This document shows, piece by piece, positions 19,585 through 28,383 of a DNA stretch of 64,000 bases (positions within the stretch are counted from its first letter, which is position 1; each line of letters opens with the position of its first letter). The position numbers and the translations under genes were made by a program. The stretch comes from Marinosulfonomonas sp. (GTDB lineage Bacteria; Pseudomonadota; Alphaproteobacteria; Rhodobacterales; Rhodobacteraceae), in assembly GCA_026984915.1 (NCBI GenBank), contig JALSRG010000079.1:33407-97406 (forward strand). Reading direction: 5' to 3'. The notes beneath the pieces were generated by a model, which worked only from the letters and a program-made list of their open reading frames with translations, was not told the DNA's origin and did no database searches.

Positions 19585-20577
19585 CAGCGCCTTGGCGGGT
19601 CGGATAAAAGCCGCCTCAATACCATTACAGTTCCGTATTGGCGCATTGACGCGTTTCATGGCGGCCGGATGATCAGCCTCTAAAACGCCCAATTTTATAA
19701 GAATGGAGGAAATTGCACATTCGGACGCGCGCGTCGTCCCATCGCTGATCTTCAAAGCAATACCCAGTTTTTTCTCAGGCAGAATAGCGACAAAAACCGC
19801 TTCTGCCCCTGTTTTTACGGCAGCATTGCCATCCATTGCCTGCATCAGTTCCGTGCAGGCACGCCCCTCACCCGCCACGAGATCCGGATATGCAATCATT
19901 GCTCTTACCAATCGCGCGGCGGCGCGCTCGCGCCGATCGCCAAATTCTTCTCTGGCGGCAGCAAAGAAGGCCATCGCCCGCGCCAGCCCATGCACTGTTG
20001 TTGCAAAATTCGGGGCCGAGCAGCCATCAATTCCATATCCGGGGCTTTCCATACCGGTTACATTTTCAAATGCCTCACGCACTGCCAGTTGCACGGGGTG
20101 GGTTGGGTCGATGTACTCTGTACCCCCACCCAGATGCCTGTTCAAAGTCAAAAACCCGGTGTGCTTTCCCGAACAATTGTTATGGGTCTGATCAGGCGCT
20201 TTATGATTACAGATCAGCTTTTCCAATGCATCACTGTCTCGCGGCATATGCGCACCACAACGCAGGTCCGTCTCACTTAGCCCCAGATCTGCCAACCAAC
20301 GGGCAATACGCCCTGTATGGTTCTCAGCCCCCTGATGGGATGCGCAGGAAAGTGCCAAGTGCTCATCCTGCAGTCCCGCGGTTTCGGCGGCGCCACTTTC
20401 CAGCAAAGGCAGAGCCTGAATCATCTTGCAGGAGGAGCGGGGCAGGATAACCTGATCCGGGTCCCCCCATACCTGAACGATGCCGCCAGAAGCATCGCAA
20501 ACCACGGCATGGCCGGTGTGCGTAGACTCAAGAAATCCCCCGCGCCAAATCTCTACCATTGGAATTGGGGTGATCAT
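19579..20577 (-). CDS. L-asparaginase, Rhizobium etli AnsA type
   Basis: The 332-residue protein belongs to the asparaginase II family that is unrelated to E. coli AnsA/AnsB. The Ser-x-x-Lys pair is in PRSSCKMIQALPL, the zinc-site cysteine in CGAHMP and the conserved NNCSGKHTGFL follows. It hydrolyses asparagine to aspartate and ammonia in the cytoplasm. ATG 20577 gives the normal length; the frame stays open upstream without a better start. Convergent with serB. Confidence 0.9.
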   Translation of the reverse strand: MITPIPMVEIWRGGFLESTHTGHAVVCDASGGIVQVWGDPDQVILPRSSCKMIQALPLLESGAAETAGLQDEHLALSCASHQGAENHTGRIARWLADLGLSETDLRCGAHMPRDSDALEKLICNHKAPDQTHNNCSGKHTGFLTLNRHLGGGTEYIDPTHPVQLAVREAFENVTGMESPGYGIDGCSAPNFATTVHGLARAMAFFAAAREEFGDRRERAAARLVRAMIAYPDLVAGEGRACTELMQAMDGNAAVKTGAEAVFVAILPEKKLGIALKISDGTTRASECAISSILIKLGVLEADHPAAMKRVNAPIRNCNGIEAAFIRPAKALS

Positions 20578-20752
20578 GGCCGGATTCTCCTTGCATCTGC
20601 GCAGTTTTTCGCCAAGAGGGCTTTTAACTATCGGCATTAATACGTTAATGTGTCTGTATCGAGTTGAAAACGCGTGTACTTGGAAAAGATCCGGAAAAAG
20701 GACCGCTGAGACACGCATATGTTGAGGCGTGAACAGCTGGAGGCTGTGGAAA

Positions 20753-21283
20753 ATGAAATTACTTTTGGCACGAACCCTGGGTGGTGTGGTCTTTGCATTG
20801 GTCGCTACGGGCGTATCCGCACAGCAATCCACGAATCGCGTGGCGGCAAAAACCGACTGGAGCGTTTTCGTCGAAAGCAATCCAACCGAATGCTGGGCCG
20901 TATCCAGCCCCAAGAAAACTGTAAACACGAAAGACGGCCGCCCGGTTGCGGTTCGTCGCAGTGATATTTTGCTGTTTGTTTCCTACCGTCCCGGCTCAAA
21001 CGTAAAGGGAGAGATTTCTTTTACTGGCGGCTATGGCTTCAAGGCTGGCTCAACAGTCAGTATGGAAATTGACGGCAAGAAATATGATCTGTTTACAGAT
21101 GGTGAATGGGCATGGCCCGCAACAGGCGGTGACGATTCCAAGATCATGACGGCAATGAAACGCGGGTCTTCCGCGGTGTTAAAAGGTGTTTCCGGACGAT
21201 CCGGAACCGTAACAACAGATACTTTCTCTTTGCTCGGTTTTACAGCCGCTGTGGAAGAAGCCGAGAAACGCTGCGGAGGCTGA
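20753..21283 (+). CDS. Invasion-associated locus B (IalB) family periplasmic protein
   Basis: The 176-residue protein has a signal peptide of about 22 residues (cleavage near GVSA-QQ) and the IalB fold with the CW motif near the N-terminus (NPTECWAVSSPKK), VSYRPGSNVKGEISFTGGY and a C-terminal Cys. Many free-living alphaproteobacteria carry it, where it is probably an envelope protein rather than an invasion factor. GGAGG precedes the ATG at 20753. A strong terminator follows. Confidence 0.88.
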   Translation: MKLLLARTLGGVVFALVATGVSAQQSTNRVAAKTDWSVFVESNPTECWAVSSPKKTVNTKDGRPVAVRRSDILLFVSYRPGSNVKGEISFTGGYGFKAGSTVSMEIDGKKYDLFTDGEWAWPATGGDDSKIMTAMKRGSSAVLKGVSGRSGTVTTDTFSLLGFTAAVEEAEKRCGG

Positions 21284-21305
21284 ACGCACTTCCGATAAAG
21301 TTCTG

Positions 21306-21340
21306 ACGCCCCGGCACAGTTTTGTTGGGGCGTTTTCTTT
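21306..21340 (+). terminator. Rho-independent terminator after the IalB-family gene
   Basis: ACGCCCC (21306-21312) pairs with GGGGCGT (21327-21333) around a 14-base loop and is followed by a T-rich tract ending at 21340. Confidence 0.8.
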
Positions 21341-21396
21341 GTCAAACAAGCCGGAATCCTGTAAGAAGCACAGCCAACCCAATGAAAGGCAATGCC

Positions 21397-22578
21397 ATGA
21401 CGGCCAAAACGCCCATAACACAGGACCTTGTGACCATTCCCCGCAAGGAAAAAAAGGGCGAAAAAACAAACCTCGTCGGCCTCACACGTGGTGCTTTGCA
21501 AGAGGCCCTGATCGCGGCGGGCATCCCCGAACGGCAGGGTAAAATGCGCGCAGGGCAGGTTTGGCAATGGATGTATCAGAAAGGCGTGCGCAGTTTTGAT
21601 CAAATGACAAATCTGGGCAAGGAACTGCGGGTGCGGCTGGCAGAAACCTGTGAAATCCGCGTTCCCGAGGTTGTTACCCGTCAAATATCCGAAGACGGCA
21701 CACGAAAGTACCTCGTGCGAATTGCCGGTGGTCACGAGGTAGAGGTGGTTTACATCCCCGAGGAGAACCGCGGCACGCTTTGCATATCCTCTCAGGTCGG
21801 CTGTACATTAACCTGCTCATTCTGCCACACCGGCACACAGAAACTGGTTCGCAATCTGACCGCGGCTGAAATTATCGGCCAGGTGATGATCGCAAGGGAT
21901 GATTTGGGCGAATGGCCGAAACCGGGTGTCCCAAACCCACCCGAAGCCCGGCTTCTTTCCAATATCGTGCTCATGGGCATGGGTGAGCCTTTGTACAACT
22001 TCGAAAATGTGCGGGATGCCATGAAAATTGCCATGGACCCTGAAGGTATTTCCCTGTCCCGGCGCCGTATAACGCTGTCCACTTCAGGAGTCGTGCCAGA
22101 AATTGCCCGTACCGCGCAGGAGATAGGGTGCCTGCTGGCCGTTTCATTCCATGCAACTACAGACGAAATTCGCGACAAGCTTGTGCCCATCAACAAGCGC
22201 TGGAACCTCGAAACACTTCTGGCAGCATTGCGCGCATATCCCAAGGCCAGCAACAGCGAACGCATTACTTTTGAATACGTTATGCTGAAGGGCGTGAACG
22301 ACAGTGACGAGGATGCACACCGGTTGGTTCAACTGATAAAGGGGATACCGGCCAAGATTAACCTGATCCCATTCAACGAATGGCCTGGTTCACCTTACGA
22401 ACGCTCCAGCAACAACCGCATTCGCGCCTTTGGCGATATCGTCAATGCGGCAGGCTATGCCAGCCCCGTACGCAAACCGCGCGGCGAGGACATAATGGCG
22501 GCTTGCGGTCAGTTGAGATCAGAAACGGAAAGGGCGCGCAAGAGCCGCGCTCAGATAGCAAAAGAAGCAGGGATATGA
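21397..22578 (+). CDS. rlmN: Dual-specificity 23S rRNA/tRNA adenine C2-methyltransferase
   Basis: The 393-residue radical-SAM enzyme methylates A2503 of 23S rRNA and A37 of some tRNAs. The cluster-binding [11 protein letters not shown] motif and the C-terminal catalytic Cys in [11 protein letters not shown] are present, as is [18 protein letters not shown] 21397 with AAAGGC upstream is chosen; ATG 21382 is an alternative. The stop overlaps the next ATG (ATGA at 22575), so the dehydratase is coupled. Confidence 0.96.
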   Translation: MTAKTPITQDLVTIPRKEKKGEKTNLVGLTRGALQEALIAAGIPERQGKMRAGQVWQWMYQKGVRSFDQMTNLGKELRVRLAETCEIRVPEVVTRQISEDGTRKYLVRIAGGHEVEVVYIPEENRGTLCISSQVGCTLTCSFCHTGTQKLVRNLTAAEIIGQVMIARDDLGEWPKPGVPNPPEARLLSNIVLMGMGEPLYNFENVRDAMKIAMDPEGISLSRRRITLSTSGVVPEIARTAQEIGCLLAVSFHATTDEIRDKLVPINKRWNLETLLAALRAYPKASNSERITFEYVMLKGVNDSDEDAHRLVQLIKGIPAKINLIPFNEWPGSPYERSSNNRIRAFGDIVNAAGYASPVRKPRGEDIMAACGQLRSETERARKSRAQIAKEAGI

Positions 22579-23507
22579 GCGTTACACGGTCCGAGATCAA
22601 ATCTGCATCAGTCCGAATTCTGCCATTCATACAGCGCACCCCGATAATGACTTCTGACAATTTCGGACTGGGGTATCCCATTGACCTGAAGCTGGAGCAT
22701 TTACAGCTTTCGGGAAGCTTCAAAGCACGTGGCGCTTTCAACAACCTTCTGGCGCGTGAAGTGCCTGCAACAGGTATTGTTGCAGCATCAGGCGGCAATC
22801 ATGGTGCGGCTGTTGCAATGGCAGCCAAACGATTGGGTGTTCGTGCGCGGGTTTACGTTCCCGAACTGGCGGGTTCTGAAAAAATTTCCCTTATCAAACG
22901 TTCCGGGGCTGATCTGGTAGTGGTTCCTGGCGACTATTCCCAAGCTTTCCTTGCGGCAGAGGCGTATGAAAATGAAACGGGGGCGATGCAGATTCACGCC
23001 TATGACAGGCCTGAAACCGTGGCCGGCCAGGGAACCCTTGCGCTTGAGTGGGAAGAGCAGGGCATGAAGGCCGATACCATTATGATTGCTGTCGGCGGCG
23101 GTGGCTTGATCAGCGGTGCTTTTGCCTGGTTTCAAGGAAACCGCAAGATTGTTGCTGTTGAGCCGGAAAGGGCGCCAACACTACACCGGGCACTAAAAAA
23201 CGGCCCGGAAACCGAAGTGGAGGTTTCCGGTGTTGCCGCCAATGCCTTGGGAGCCAGGAAAATTGGCCGGATTTGCTATGACTTGGCTCAAGCTCAAAAC
23301 GCAGAAAGCCTGTTGGTCAGCGACGCGGCCATAATGGACGCCCAGAAACTGTTGTGGCAAAGCCACCGCCTGCTGGTCGAGCCAGCCGGCGCCACAGCTC
23401 TGGCGGCCTTGTCTTCCGGCGCCTACCGGCCGCAACCCAATGAACGCGTTGCGGTATTGCTTTGCGGAGGAAATGTTGCATCAGACCCGCTGATCGCAGC
23501 GGGTTAG
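22575..23507 (+). CDS. PLP-dependent threonine/serine dehydratase family protein
   Basis: The 310-residue fold-type II PLP enzyme has the lysine in [12 protein letters not shown], the [10 protein letters not shown] loop and the glycine-rich phosphate loop [11 protein letters not shown]. It lacks the C-terminal regulatory domain of biosynthetic IlvA, so a catabolic threonine/serine or 3-hydroxyaspartate ammonia-lyase is likely. It overlaps rlmN by 4 bases. Its stop lies only 22 bases before the left copy of the LOG-gene repeat, suggesting that LOG was once its convergent neighbour. Confidence 0.86.
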   Translation: MSVTRSEIKSASVRILPFIQRTPIMTSDNFGLGYPIDLKLEHLQLSGSFKARGAFNNLLAREVPATGIVAASGGNHGAAVAMAAKRLGVRARVYVPELAGSEKISLIKRSGADLVVVPGDYSQAFLAAEAYENETGAMQIHAYDRPETVAGQGTLALEWEEQGMKADTIMIAVGGGGLISGAFAWFQGNRKIVAVEPERAPTLHRALKNGPETEVEVSGVAANALGARKIGRICYDLAQAQNAESLLVSDAAIMDAQKLLWQSHRLLVEPAGATALAALSSGAYRPQPNERVAVLLCGGNVASDPLIAAG

Positions 23508-23529
23508 ACGCAAGATCCTCTCTGCCTTC

Positions 23530-23651
23530 AATCTTCGATCAGATCAACGGCTTCCTGTGCTGTCTCGACAAAATGAAACAGCTGCAGATCTTCGGCCGAA
23601 ATCGTGCCTGCTTCTGCCAGAGCGTCCAAATTGATGATCTTTCGCCAGAAT
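23530..23651 (+). repeat. Left copy of 122-bp direct repeat (3' fragment of LOG-family gene)
   Basis: This stretch equals 53244-53365 at 121 of 122 positions, same orientation. Read on the minus strand it encodes the last 40 residues of the LOG protein (ending AVDLIED) plus a TGA stop. It joins directly to an IS6 transposase fragment at 23652. It is a gene remnant and may mark the left edge of a genomic island. Confidence 0.9.
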
Positions 23652-23972
23652 ATCAAGTGTGTTTCCGTGATGATCAACGGCCCGCCACAGCCAATGCTTT
23701 TTACCGCGGATCGAAATCACCACCTCGTCCAGATGCCATTTATCGCCAACTGGTGGGCGGTTTTGCCGGATCGATTTAGCATATTGACGATCGAATTTCA
23801 CCACCCAAAATCGGATGGTTTCATGGCTGACAATGATCCCGCGTTCGGCCAACAAGTCCTCAACATCTCGCAAGCTCAAGCTGAAACGGAAGTATAGCCA
23901 AACGGCGTGTTCGATGATTCCAGATGGGAAACGGTGACCTTTGAAGCCGGGGGAATTCTTGCAGTTTGTCAT
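23652..23972 (-). pseudogene. IS6-family transposase, N-terminal fragment
   Basis: About 107 residues match the start of IS6-type transposases: GHRFPSGIIEHAVWLYFRFS, then SLSLRDVEDLLAERG, the HTH segment SHETIRFWV, and the first catalytic Asp in WHLDEVVISIRGKKHWLWRA. The frame then runs into the LOG-gene repeat after GNTLDILAK, so about half the enzyme, including the later DDE residues, is missing. The break is inside the coding region, not at an IS end, so it reflects deletion or recombination rather than a clean insertion. Confidence 0.88.
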
Positions 23973-24239
23973 GGTGAGCAACTAAGATCGAGATGATAAC
24001 CCGTCAAGTTGACAATACCCCGTGTGGTTTTGCTCGTGCCACCGTCAGTAAGTTGACAATACCGCCCTCGCGATTGCGAAGGGTGAAATGGAACCCGCCG
24101 CAGTATTTATTCCGAAAACCGTTGATGTGGCCGCAGGCAACCAGCAGCGGGCCCCGAAGTAATCCGTATTCCTTTTGTGGTGAACGACAAACTTGCCTCG
24201 CTTCGGGGGCCGGTTTTTCTTGTTTTCCTCCCACATATA
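23973..24239. other. Non-coding flank of the IS6 remnant with a 14-bp direct repeat
   Basis: No gene is recognised. AAGTTGACAATACC occurs twice, at 24006-24019 and 24050-24063, in the same orientation. Such closely spaced repeats occur at the ends of some IS families (for example IS21), so this may be a second truncated element end. The rest shows nothing recognisable up to the toxin-antitoxin operator. Confidence 0.45.
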
Positions 24240-24270
24240 ACGTATATTACGTATAATACGTAATATACGT
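24240..24270 (+). promoter_or_regulatory. 31-bp palindromic operator of the toxin-antitoxin locus
   Basis: Two perfect 15-base arms (ACGTATATTACGTAT and its complement) flank one central base. The element is AT-rich, contains TATAAT-like hexamers and ends 13 bases before the antitoxin start. It is most likely the autoregulatory operator and promoter. Confidence 0.75.
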
Positions 24271-24283
24271 CAGGAGGTGTAAA

Positions 24284-24544
24284 ATGTCTGGAAATATGAT
24301 CATCGAAGAGTTTCCCAAAAGCCGCGTGAACCGCCGCGCCGGGGATGTTTGGGCTGCTGCTGCACGGGGGCCGGTAAGCCTTTCAGATCATGGCAGATCG
24401 AGGTTTGTTGTTATGACACGAGAAACATTCGATGCTTTATCAAGGCAGGCCGACCCCCGTATTGCGAGAGCAACCGCCGATATTTCCAATGAAGAAGCGG
24501 CGGCGCTGACTCGCGTATTGGAGGGTGTTATTGATGCCGATTGA
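24284..24544 (+). CDS. Phd/YefM-type antitoxin
   Basis: The 86-residue protein has the Phd/YefM N-terminal DNA-binding fold (RVNRRAGDVWAAAARGPVSL, then HGRSRFVVMTRETFDAL) and an acidic helical C-terminus that would wrap the toxin. GGAGG precedes the ATG. It overlaps the toxin reading frame by 11 bases, the usual arrangement. It would neutralise the toxin and repress its own operon through the palindrome upstream. The antitoxin frame is intact although the toxin is broken. Confidence 0.85.
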   Translation: MSGNMIIEEFPKSRVNRRAGDVWAAAARGPVSLSDHGRSRFVVMTRETFDALSRQADPRIARATADISNEEAAALTRVLEGVIDAD

Positions 24545-24966
24545 CAAGCCTGCAATTGGCGATATTTGGCGCTACCCCTATCTTTGGGAGTGGCAAGACA
24601 GACTTGGAGAAGATGGAGGCCGCAAGCCACGCCCCACTCTGCTTTCCGCAGTGGTGCCCGTGGCCGACACAAAAACACATCTCGATCTATTGCCAATCAC
24701 AGGCACGGAGCCGCTGGATGGGCGGGATGCTTTGGAAATTCCTGCAGGAAACCCGTCGTGCGGGCTTGAGCGAATACAAGCGCCTTTGGATCATCTTTGA
24801 TGAACACAACAGGGATATTCTTGAGGAGTCCTTTTATTTCGAACCAAACGGGAAGATCGGCGCGTTCTCGAAAGCCTTCACCAAACAGATAGCCAAGCGA
24901 TTTATGGCCGCATACACAAGTGGTGCGGCACAGCGCGGCTGTCGATCGGTCAGAGTGAAACCATAA
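24534..24966 (+). pseudogene. PemK/MazF-like toxin, frameshifted
   Basis: The frame from ATG 24534 encodes MPIDKPAIGDIWRYPYLWEW, then GRKPRPTLLSAVV and DALEIP, typical of a PemK/MazF-like plasmid-maintenance toxin group. After about codon 71 the homologous sequence (ETRRAGLSEYKRLWIIFDEH, then FYFEPNGKIGAFSKAFT) continues in another frame, implying one extra G at 24747-24748. The product from the first frame stops early. Either the toxin is dead or the base is a sequencing error. The toxin group is assigned from recalled family patterns, so its exact fold is less sure than its role. Confidence 0.65.
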
Positions 24967-25190
24967 ACAAGCTGACCAAACAAATCCAGCGCACATGGGA
25001 ATCGGCCCAGTTTTATATCGGGTTTCACGTTGACCTCAAGGGCAGGAAGCGCAAGGCAGCCAAAGGCTGGCCACCGAATTTGTCGAAGCCAGCATGTCCG
25101 GCGATGGTGTCGAGCTGTCACGCCGCACGCCGGACAATATTTCCGCAATCCAGCGCGACGGGGTTTTGTCCAAGGGGCGGTAATGGTTTC
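24967..25190 (+). pseudogene. Unrecognised coding remnant in two frames
   Basis: Plus-strand reading gives coding-like sequence (ETINKLTKQIQRTWESAQFY, then GFHVDLKGRKRKAAKGWPP) that shifts frame near 25078 and continues ([20 protein letters not shown], then [15 protein letters not shown]) to a TAA. The residue pattern looks like real protein, but no family was recognised and there is no start. It may be plasmid or phage debris. Confidence 0.35.
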
Positions 25191-25501
25191 CGCATGAATG
25201 GCCCGTCGATTCCTTCAACAAAGATAAATCTGCCGTCGAGCGCTGTTTCCTTCCCGTTTTCGTAAGAAACAATTGGGTTGAACTCTGTTATTATATAAAC
25301 GCCGCGCCAAAACGCTTTCCGCTTCCTGTTTCTTTGTTTCTGACCGCCTTTTCCCTCTGTATTTCCCCAATAGAAAATACCTATATTCCCGTCTGAATTG
25401 ACAATAATAGGCGTCCCGTCTTTTTGTGCAATATTGTTAACGGCGGAATAAAAACCTGCCAAAACGTGGCAGACAGGGCTGCCTGATACTGCAGCCTTCA
25501 C
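25118..25501 (-). CDS. Hypothetical protein, doubtful
   Basis: A 127-residue frame with a plausible N-terminal half ([20 protein letters not shown], then [12 protein letters not shown]) but a C-terminal half that lies antisense to the remnant above. The DNA is AT-richer than its neighbours. No motif or family is recognised. It could be a cargo gene fragment fused to other sequence. Confidence 0.28.
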   Translation of the reverse strand: MKAAVSGSPVCHVLAGFYSAVNNIAQKDGTPIIVNSDGNIGIFYWGNTEGKGGQKQRNRKRKAFWRGVYIITEFNPIVSYENGKETALDGRFIFVEGIDGPFMRKPLPPLGQNPVALDCGNIVRRAA

Positions 25502-25556
25502 AGCCCATCTGCACGATCTACGGCCATTATGATACCCCTAAATCATTCGGCCACAT

Positions 25557-25582
25557 GTGTCACATGTCTGATATATTATCAG
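25557..25582 (+). promoter_or_regulatory. Candidate Pho box and inverted repeat upstream of phnC
   Basis: GTGTCAC-ATGT-CTGATAT (25557-25574) has the 7-4-7 form of a PhoB site with 5 of 7 matches to CTGTCAT in each half. CTGATA-TAT-TATCAG (25568-25582) is an overlapping perfect inverted repeat. Either could control phnC, whose start is 37 bases on. Confidence 0.4.
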
Positions 25583-25618
25583 GCTACCATCCCCCTGAAA
25601 ACGCAACAGGGGGCGATC

Positions 25619-26443
25619 ATGATTCTGAATATACAAGGTCTGACCAAAAAATTCGGTGTAAATACGGCTGTTGATAATGCTTCATTCGCATTGGAAAAGC
25701 CGCAAATGATAGGGATTATCGGGCGGTCGGGGGCCGGAAAATCCACGGTGTTGCGGATGGTCAACCGGATGACGGATGCCACCGATGGCATTATTGAATT
25801 CGAGGGTCGCAACATCCTGACCCTGACGGGGCGGGCCAAGCGGGCCTGGCAGGCAGATTGTGCGATGATCTTTCAGCAGTTCAACCTGATCCCGCGCCTG
25901 GACGTGATGACCAATGTGTTGATGGGTCGGTTGATTGACCACAGTGCAATCGGCTCGATCTTGCGGCTTTTTACCCGCGATGAGCGCCTTCAGGCGCTGG
26001 CCGCGCTGGACCGGCTGGGCATTGCCGAACATGCGATAAAACGGGCCGAGGCCCTGTCCGGCGGGCAGCAACAGCGTGTCGCGATTGCCCGTGCTCTGGT
26101 TCAGGATCCGAAGATTATTCTGGCAGACGAGCCTATTGCTTCGCTTGATCCTATGAACGCACAAATCGTAATGGACGCCTTGCGCGACATTCATGAACGT
26201 GACGGACGCACCATTATCGCCAACCTGCACACGCTGGATACCGCGCGCAACTATTGCGACCGCGTGATCGGGATGCGTGATGGCAGGATTGTGTTTGACG
26301 GTGCATCCCACGAACTAACAGAAACGGCCGCCCGTGAAATCTACGGCGCCGGTGCCGAGTTTGACGAGGCAGCGACCTCGACCTCGATCAGTGCCATTTC
26401 GAATACCGCCATTGCCGAGCCTGCGCTCGCGGTTGCGGGATAG
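25619..26443 (+). CDS. phnC: Phosphonate ABC transporter ATP-binding protein
   Basis: The 274-residue ATPase has Walker [11 protein letters not shown]-loop [17 protein letters not shown], signature [15 protein letters not shown] and Walker [13 protein letters not shown], with the PhnC-typical [11 protein letters not shown] segment. It powers phosphonate uptake with PhnD and the two PhnE permeases that follow. ATG 25619 is chosen because earlier in-frame sequence covers the promoter. The C-terminal tail beyond about residue 255 ([20 protein letters not shown]) is a low-complexity extension. Confidence 0.95.
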   Translation: MILNIQGLTKKFGVNTAVDNASFALEKPQMIGIIGRSGAGKSTVLRMVNRMTDATDGIIEFEGRNILTLTGRAKRAWQADCAMIFQQFNLIPRLDVMTNVLMGRLIDHSAIGSILRLFTRDERLQALAALDRLGIAEHAIKRAEALSGGQQQRVAIARALVQDPKIILADEPIASLDPMNAQIVMDALRDIHERDGRTIIANLHTLDTARNYCDRVIGMRDGRIVFDGASHELTETAAREIYGAGAEFDEAATSTSISAISNTAIAEPALAVAG

Positions 26444-26508
26444 CCGCCCTTTTGGGCAACCAACCGCCTCAGGTTCTGGGGATTGATATTGTATCAAAGG
26501 AACGACTT

Positions 26509-27423
26509 ATGAAACTTTCTGCTCTTGTTAAAGCAACGGCTATTGCCGTTACTGTTGCCACACCGTTGATGGCTGGCGCCGACACGATCACAGAATTCCG
26601 TATCGGCATTCTGGGCGGTGAAAACGAAGCCGACCGTCTTGCCAACAATGAATGCCTGGTCAAGCGTTACGAGACCCTGCTGGGTGTTCCGGTAAAACTG
26701 TTCCCTGCTGCGGATTATGCCGGTGTTATCGAAGGCCTGCTGGGCGGCACACTGGATTATGCCGAGCTGGGTGCCTCGGGGTATGCCGCTGTTTATCTTG
26801 CGAATCCTGATGCGGTCGAGCCGATTGCGACCACTGTTCAAACCGATGGCTCCTCCGGCTATCACTCCGTCATGGTTACGCGTGCCGACAGTGGTATCGA
26901 AACCCTTGACGACATGAAAGGCAAGCGTCTTGGTTTTGCTGATCCCAACTCCACTTCGGGCTATCTGATCCCTTCGGTTACCTTGCCAAAGCAAGGCTAT
27001 CCCATCGAGGATTTCTTTGGTGAAACATCTTTTTCCGGCGGCCACGAGCAAAACGTTCTGGCTGTGCTGAATGGCGATGTTGATGCTGGCGTAACCTGGA
27101 CATCCGGTGTTGGCGAATGGGAAGAGGGTTACACCTCGGGCAACCTGCGCAAGATGGTGGACAAGGGTCTGCTTGACATGAACGACCTGAAACTGCTGTG
27201 GACATCGCCATTGATCCCGAATGGCCCGCTGGTGCTGCGCTCAAGCCTGCCTCAGGACATCAAAGAAAAGATCATTGCCTCGATGATGTCCATGCCAAAG
27301 GACGATCCAGAGTGTTTCTTCAACGCTCAAGGTGGCGAGTATTCAGGTTTGATCCGTGTAACACCCGAGTTTTACGAAACAATCATCGCGGCGCGTAAAG
27401 CCAAGATCGAAAACAGCAACTAG
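26509..27423 (+). CDS. phnD: Phosphonate ABC transporter substrate-binding protein
   Basis: The 304-residue periplasmic protein has a signal peptide (MKLSALVKATAIAVTVATP, cut near MAGA-DT) and PhnD family motifs including FRIGILGGENEADRL, the SGYHSVMVTRADSGI loop, LGFADPNSTSGYLIPS and the FSGGHEQNVLAVLNGDVDAG segment that binds the phosphonate. It delivers phosphonates to the PhnE permeases. AAAGGA precedes the start. A strong hairpin after it probably raises its level over the downstream permeases. Confidence 0.95.
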   Translation: MKLSALVKATAIAVTVATPLMAGADTITEFRIGILGGENEADRLANNECLVKRYETLLGVPVKLFPAADYAGVIEGLLGGTLDYAELGASGYAAVYLANPDAVEPIATTVQTDGSSGYHSVMVTRADSGIETLDDMKGKRLGFADPNSTSGYLIPSVTLPKQGYPIEDFFGETSFSGGHEQNVLAVLNGDVDAGVTWTSGVGEWEEGYTSGNLRKMVDKGLLDMNDLKLLWTSPLIPNGPLVLRSSLPQDIKEKIIASMMSMPKDDPECFFNAQGGEYSGLIRVTPEFYETIIAARKAKIENSN

Positions 27424-27437
27424 ATCTCCCTTAACTT

Positions 27438-27470
27438 GCGCACCCGCGACGACAGCGGGTGCGCCTTTTA
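27438..27470 (+). terminator. Attenuating hairpin between phnD and phnE
   Basis: GCGCACCCGC (27438-27447) and GCGGGTGCGC (27455-27464) form a perfect 10-bp stem with a 7-base loop followed by CTTTTA. It ends 18 bases before the first phnE start. It likely terminates part of the transcripts and stabilises the phnCD message. Confidence 0.8.
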
Positions 27471-27488
27471 TTACGGGTGGGGAAAACC

Positions 27489-28373
27489 ATGTCAGATTCG
27501 CTGGCGACGGCCGCTATTGCCGCGCAATACGAAATCGCCGAACGCCGCCGCCGTGTCTATTCCGGTCTGGTGCTGATCTTTATGGTGGTTCTGGTAATAG
27601 GTGGTGTGCGCATCGCCGAGGATGTCAATGCGGGGGGGCTATGGTCCGGCTTGCCGAATATCTTTGACTACCCTGCCGATATTCTTGGTCAAGCCTACAC
27701 CAAAGGTTGGGAATTCTGGACCATTCCGTTTACCGTGCAACATGCGGATCACGGGATCAGTCATACCTACTTCTATTATCTGGTAGAAACCTTGAATATG
27801 GCGCTGGTTTCCACGCTGATAGGTTTCTTTCTGGGGGCAATCATAAGCATTCTGGCATCGCGAAATCTGGTAAAAAACCGCGTGATTGTCTGGGTCACCC
27901 GTCGCGTTACCGACATTTCCCGCGCTTTCCCCGAGATTGTGATTGCGCTGTTTTTGATCTTTATCTTTGGTAAAAATCCTATCGCTGCCGTGGCCGCTAT
28001 CGCCTTTCACACAACCGGTGCATTGGCAAAACTGTTTTCCGAGGTCAATGAAAACACGGATATGAAACCCTGGGAAGGGCTCGAGGCGTCGGGCGCCAGT
28101 TGGCTGCAAAAAATCTGGTTCGGCATTATTCCCCAGGTCTGGCCCAACTGGATCAGCTATGCGCTGTTGCGTCTTGAAATCAACGTGCGCGCCTCGGCTA
28201 TTCTGGGGTTTGTCGGCGCGGGCGGATTGGGCCAACAGTTCAAAACTTTTGTTGACTGGAAATTCGGCGCGGATATTGCCGCGATCATCTTGTTGCTGAT
28301 CTCTGCCATCATTCTGATTGACCAGTTGTCCACTTGGGCGCGGCATTATTTCATCGGCAAAGAAGCACATTAA
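27489..28373 (+). CDS. phnE: Phosphonate ABC transporter permease, first copy
   Basis: The 294-residue permease has about six membrane segments and the BPD-transport EAA loop (EASGASWLQKIWFGIIPQVW) that contacts PhnC, plus the PhnE motif GFVGAGGLGQQF. It forms a heterodimer with the next gene product. It starts 66 bases after phnD, beyond the hairpin. Confidence 0.94.
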   Translation: MSDSLATAAIAAQYEIAERRRRVYSGLVLIFMVVLVIGGVRIAEDVNAGGLWSGLPNIFDYPADILGQAYTKGWEFWTIPFTVQHADHGISHTYFYYLVETLNMALVSTLIGFFLGAIISILASRNLVKNRVIVWVTRRVTDISRAFPEIVIALFLIFIFGKNPIAAVAAIAFHTTGALAKLFSEVNENTDMKPWEGLEASGASWLQKIWFGIIPQVWPNWISYALLRLEINVRASAILGFVGAGGLGQQFKTFVDWKFGADIAAIILLLISAIILIDQLSTWARHYFIGKEAH

Positions 28374-28383
28374 GGGGGGTGAT

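Noticed and set aside
23530..23651. Repeat as a normal IS6 target duplication
   Set aside because: IS6 makes short (about 8-bp) duplications; 122 bp is far too long, and the transposase is cut internally, not at an IS end.
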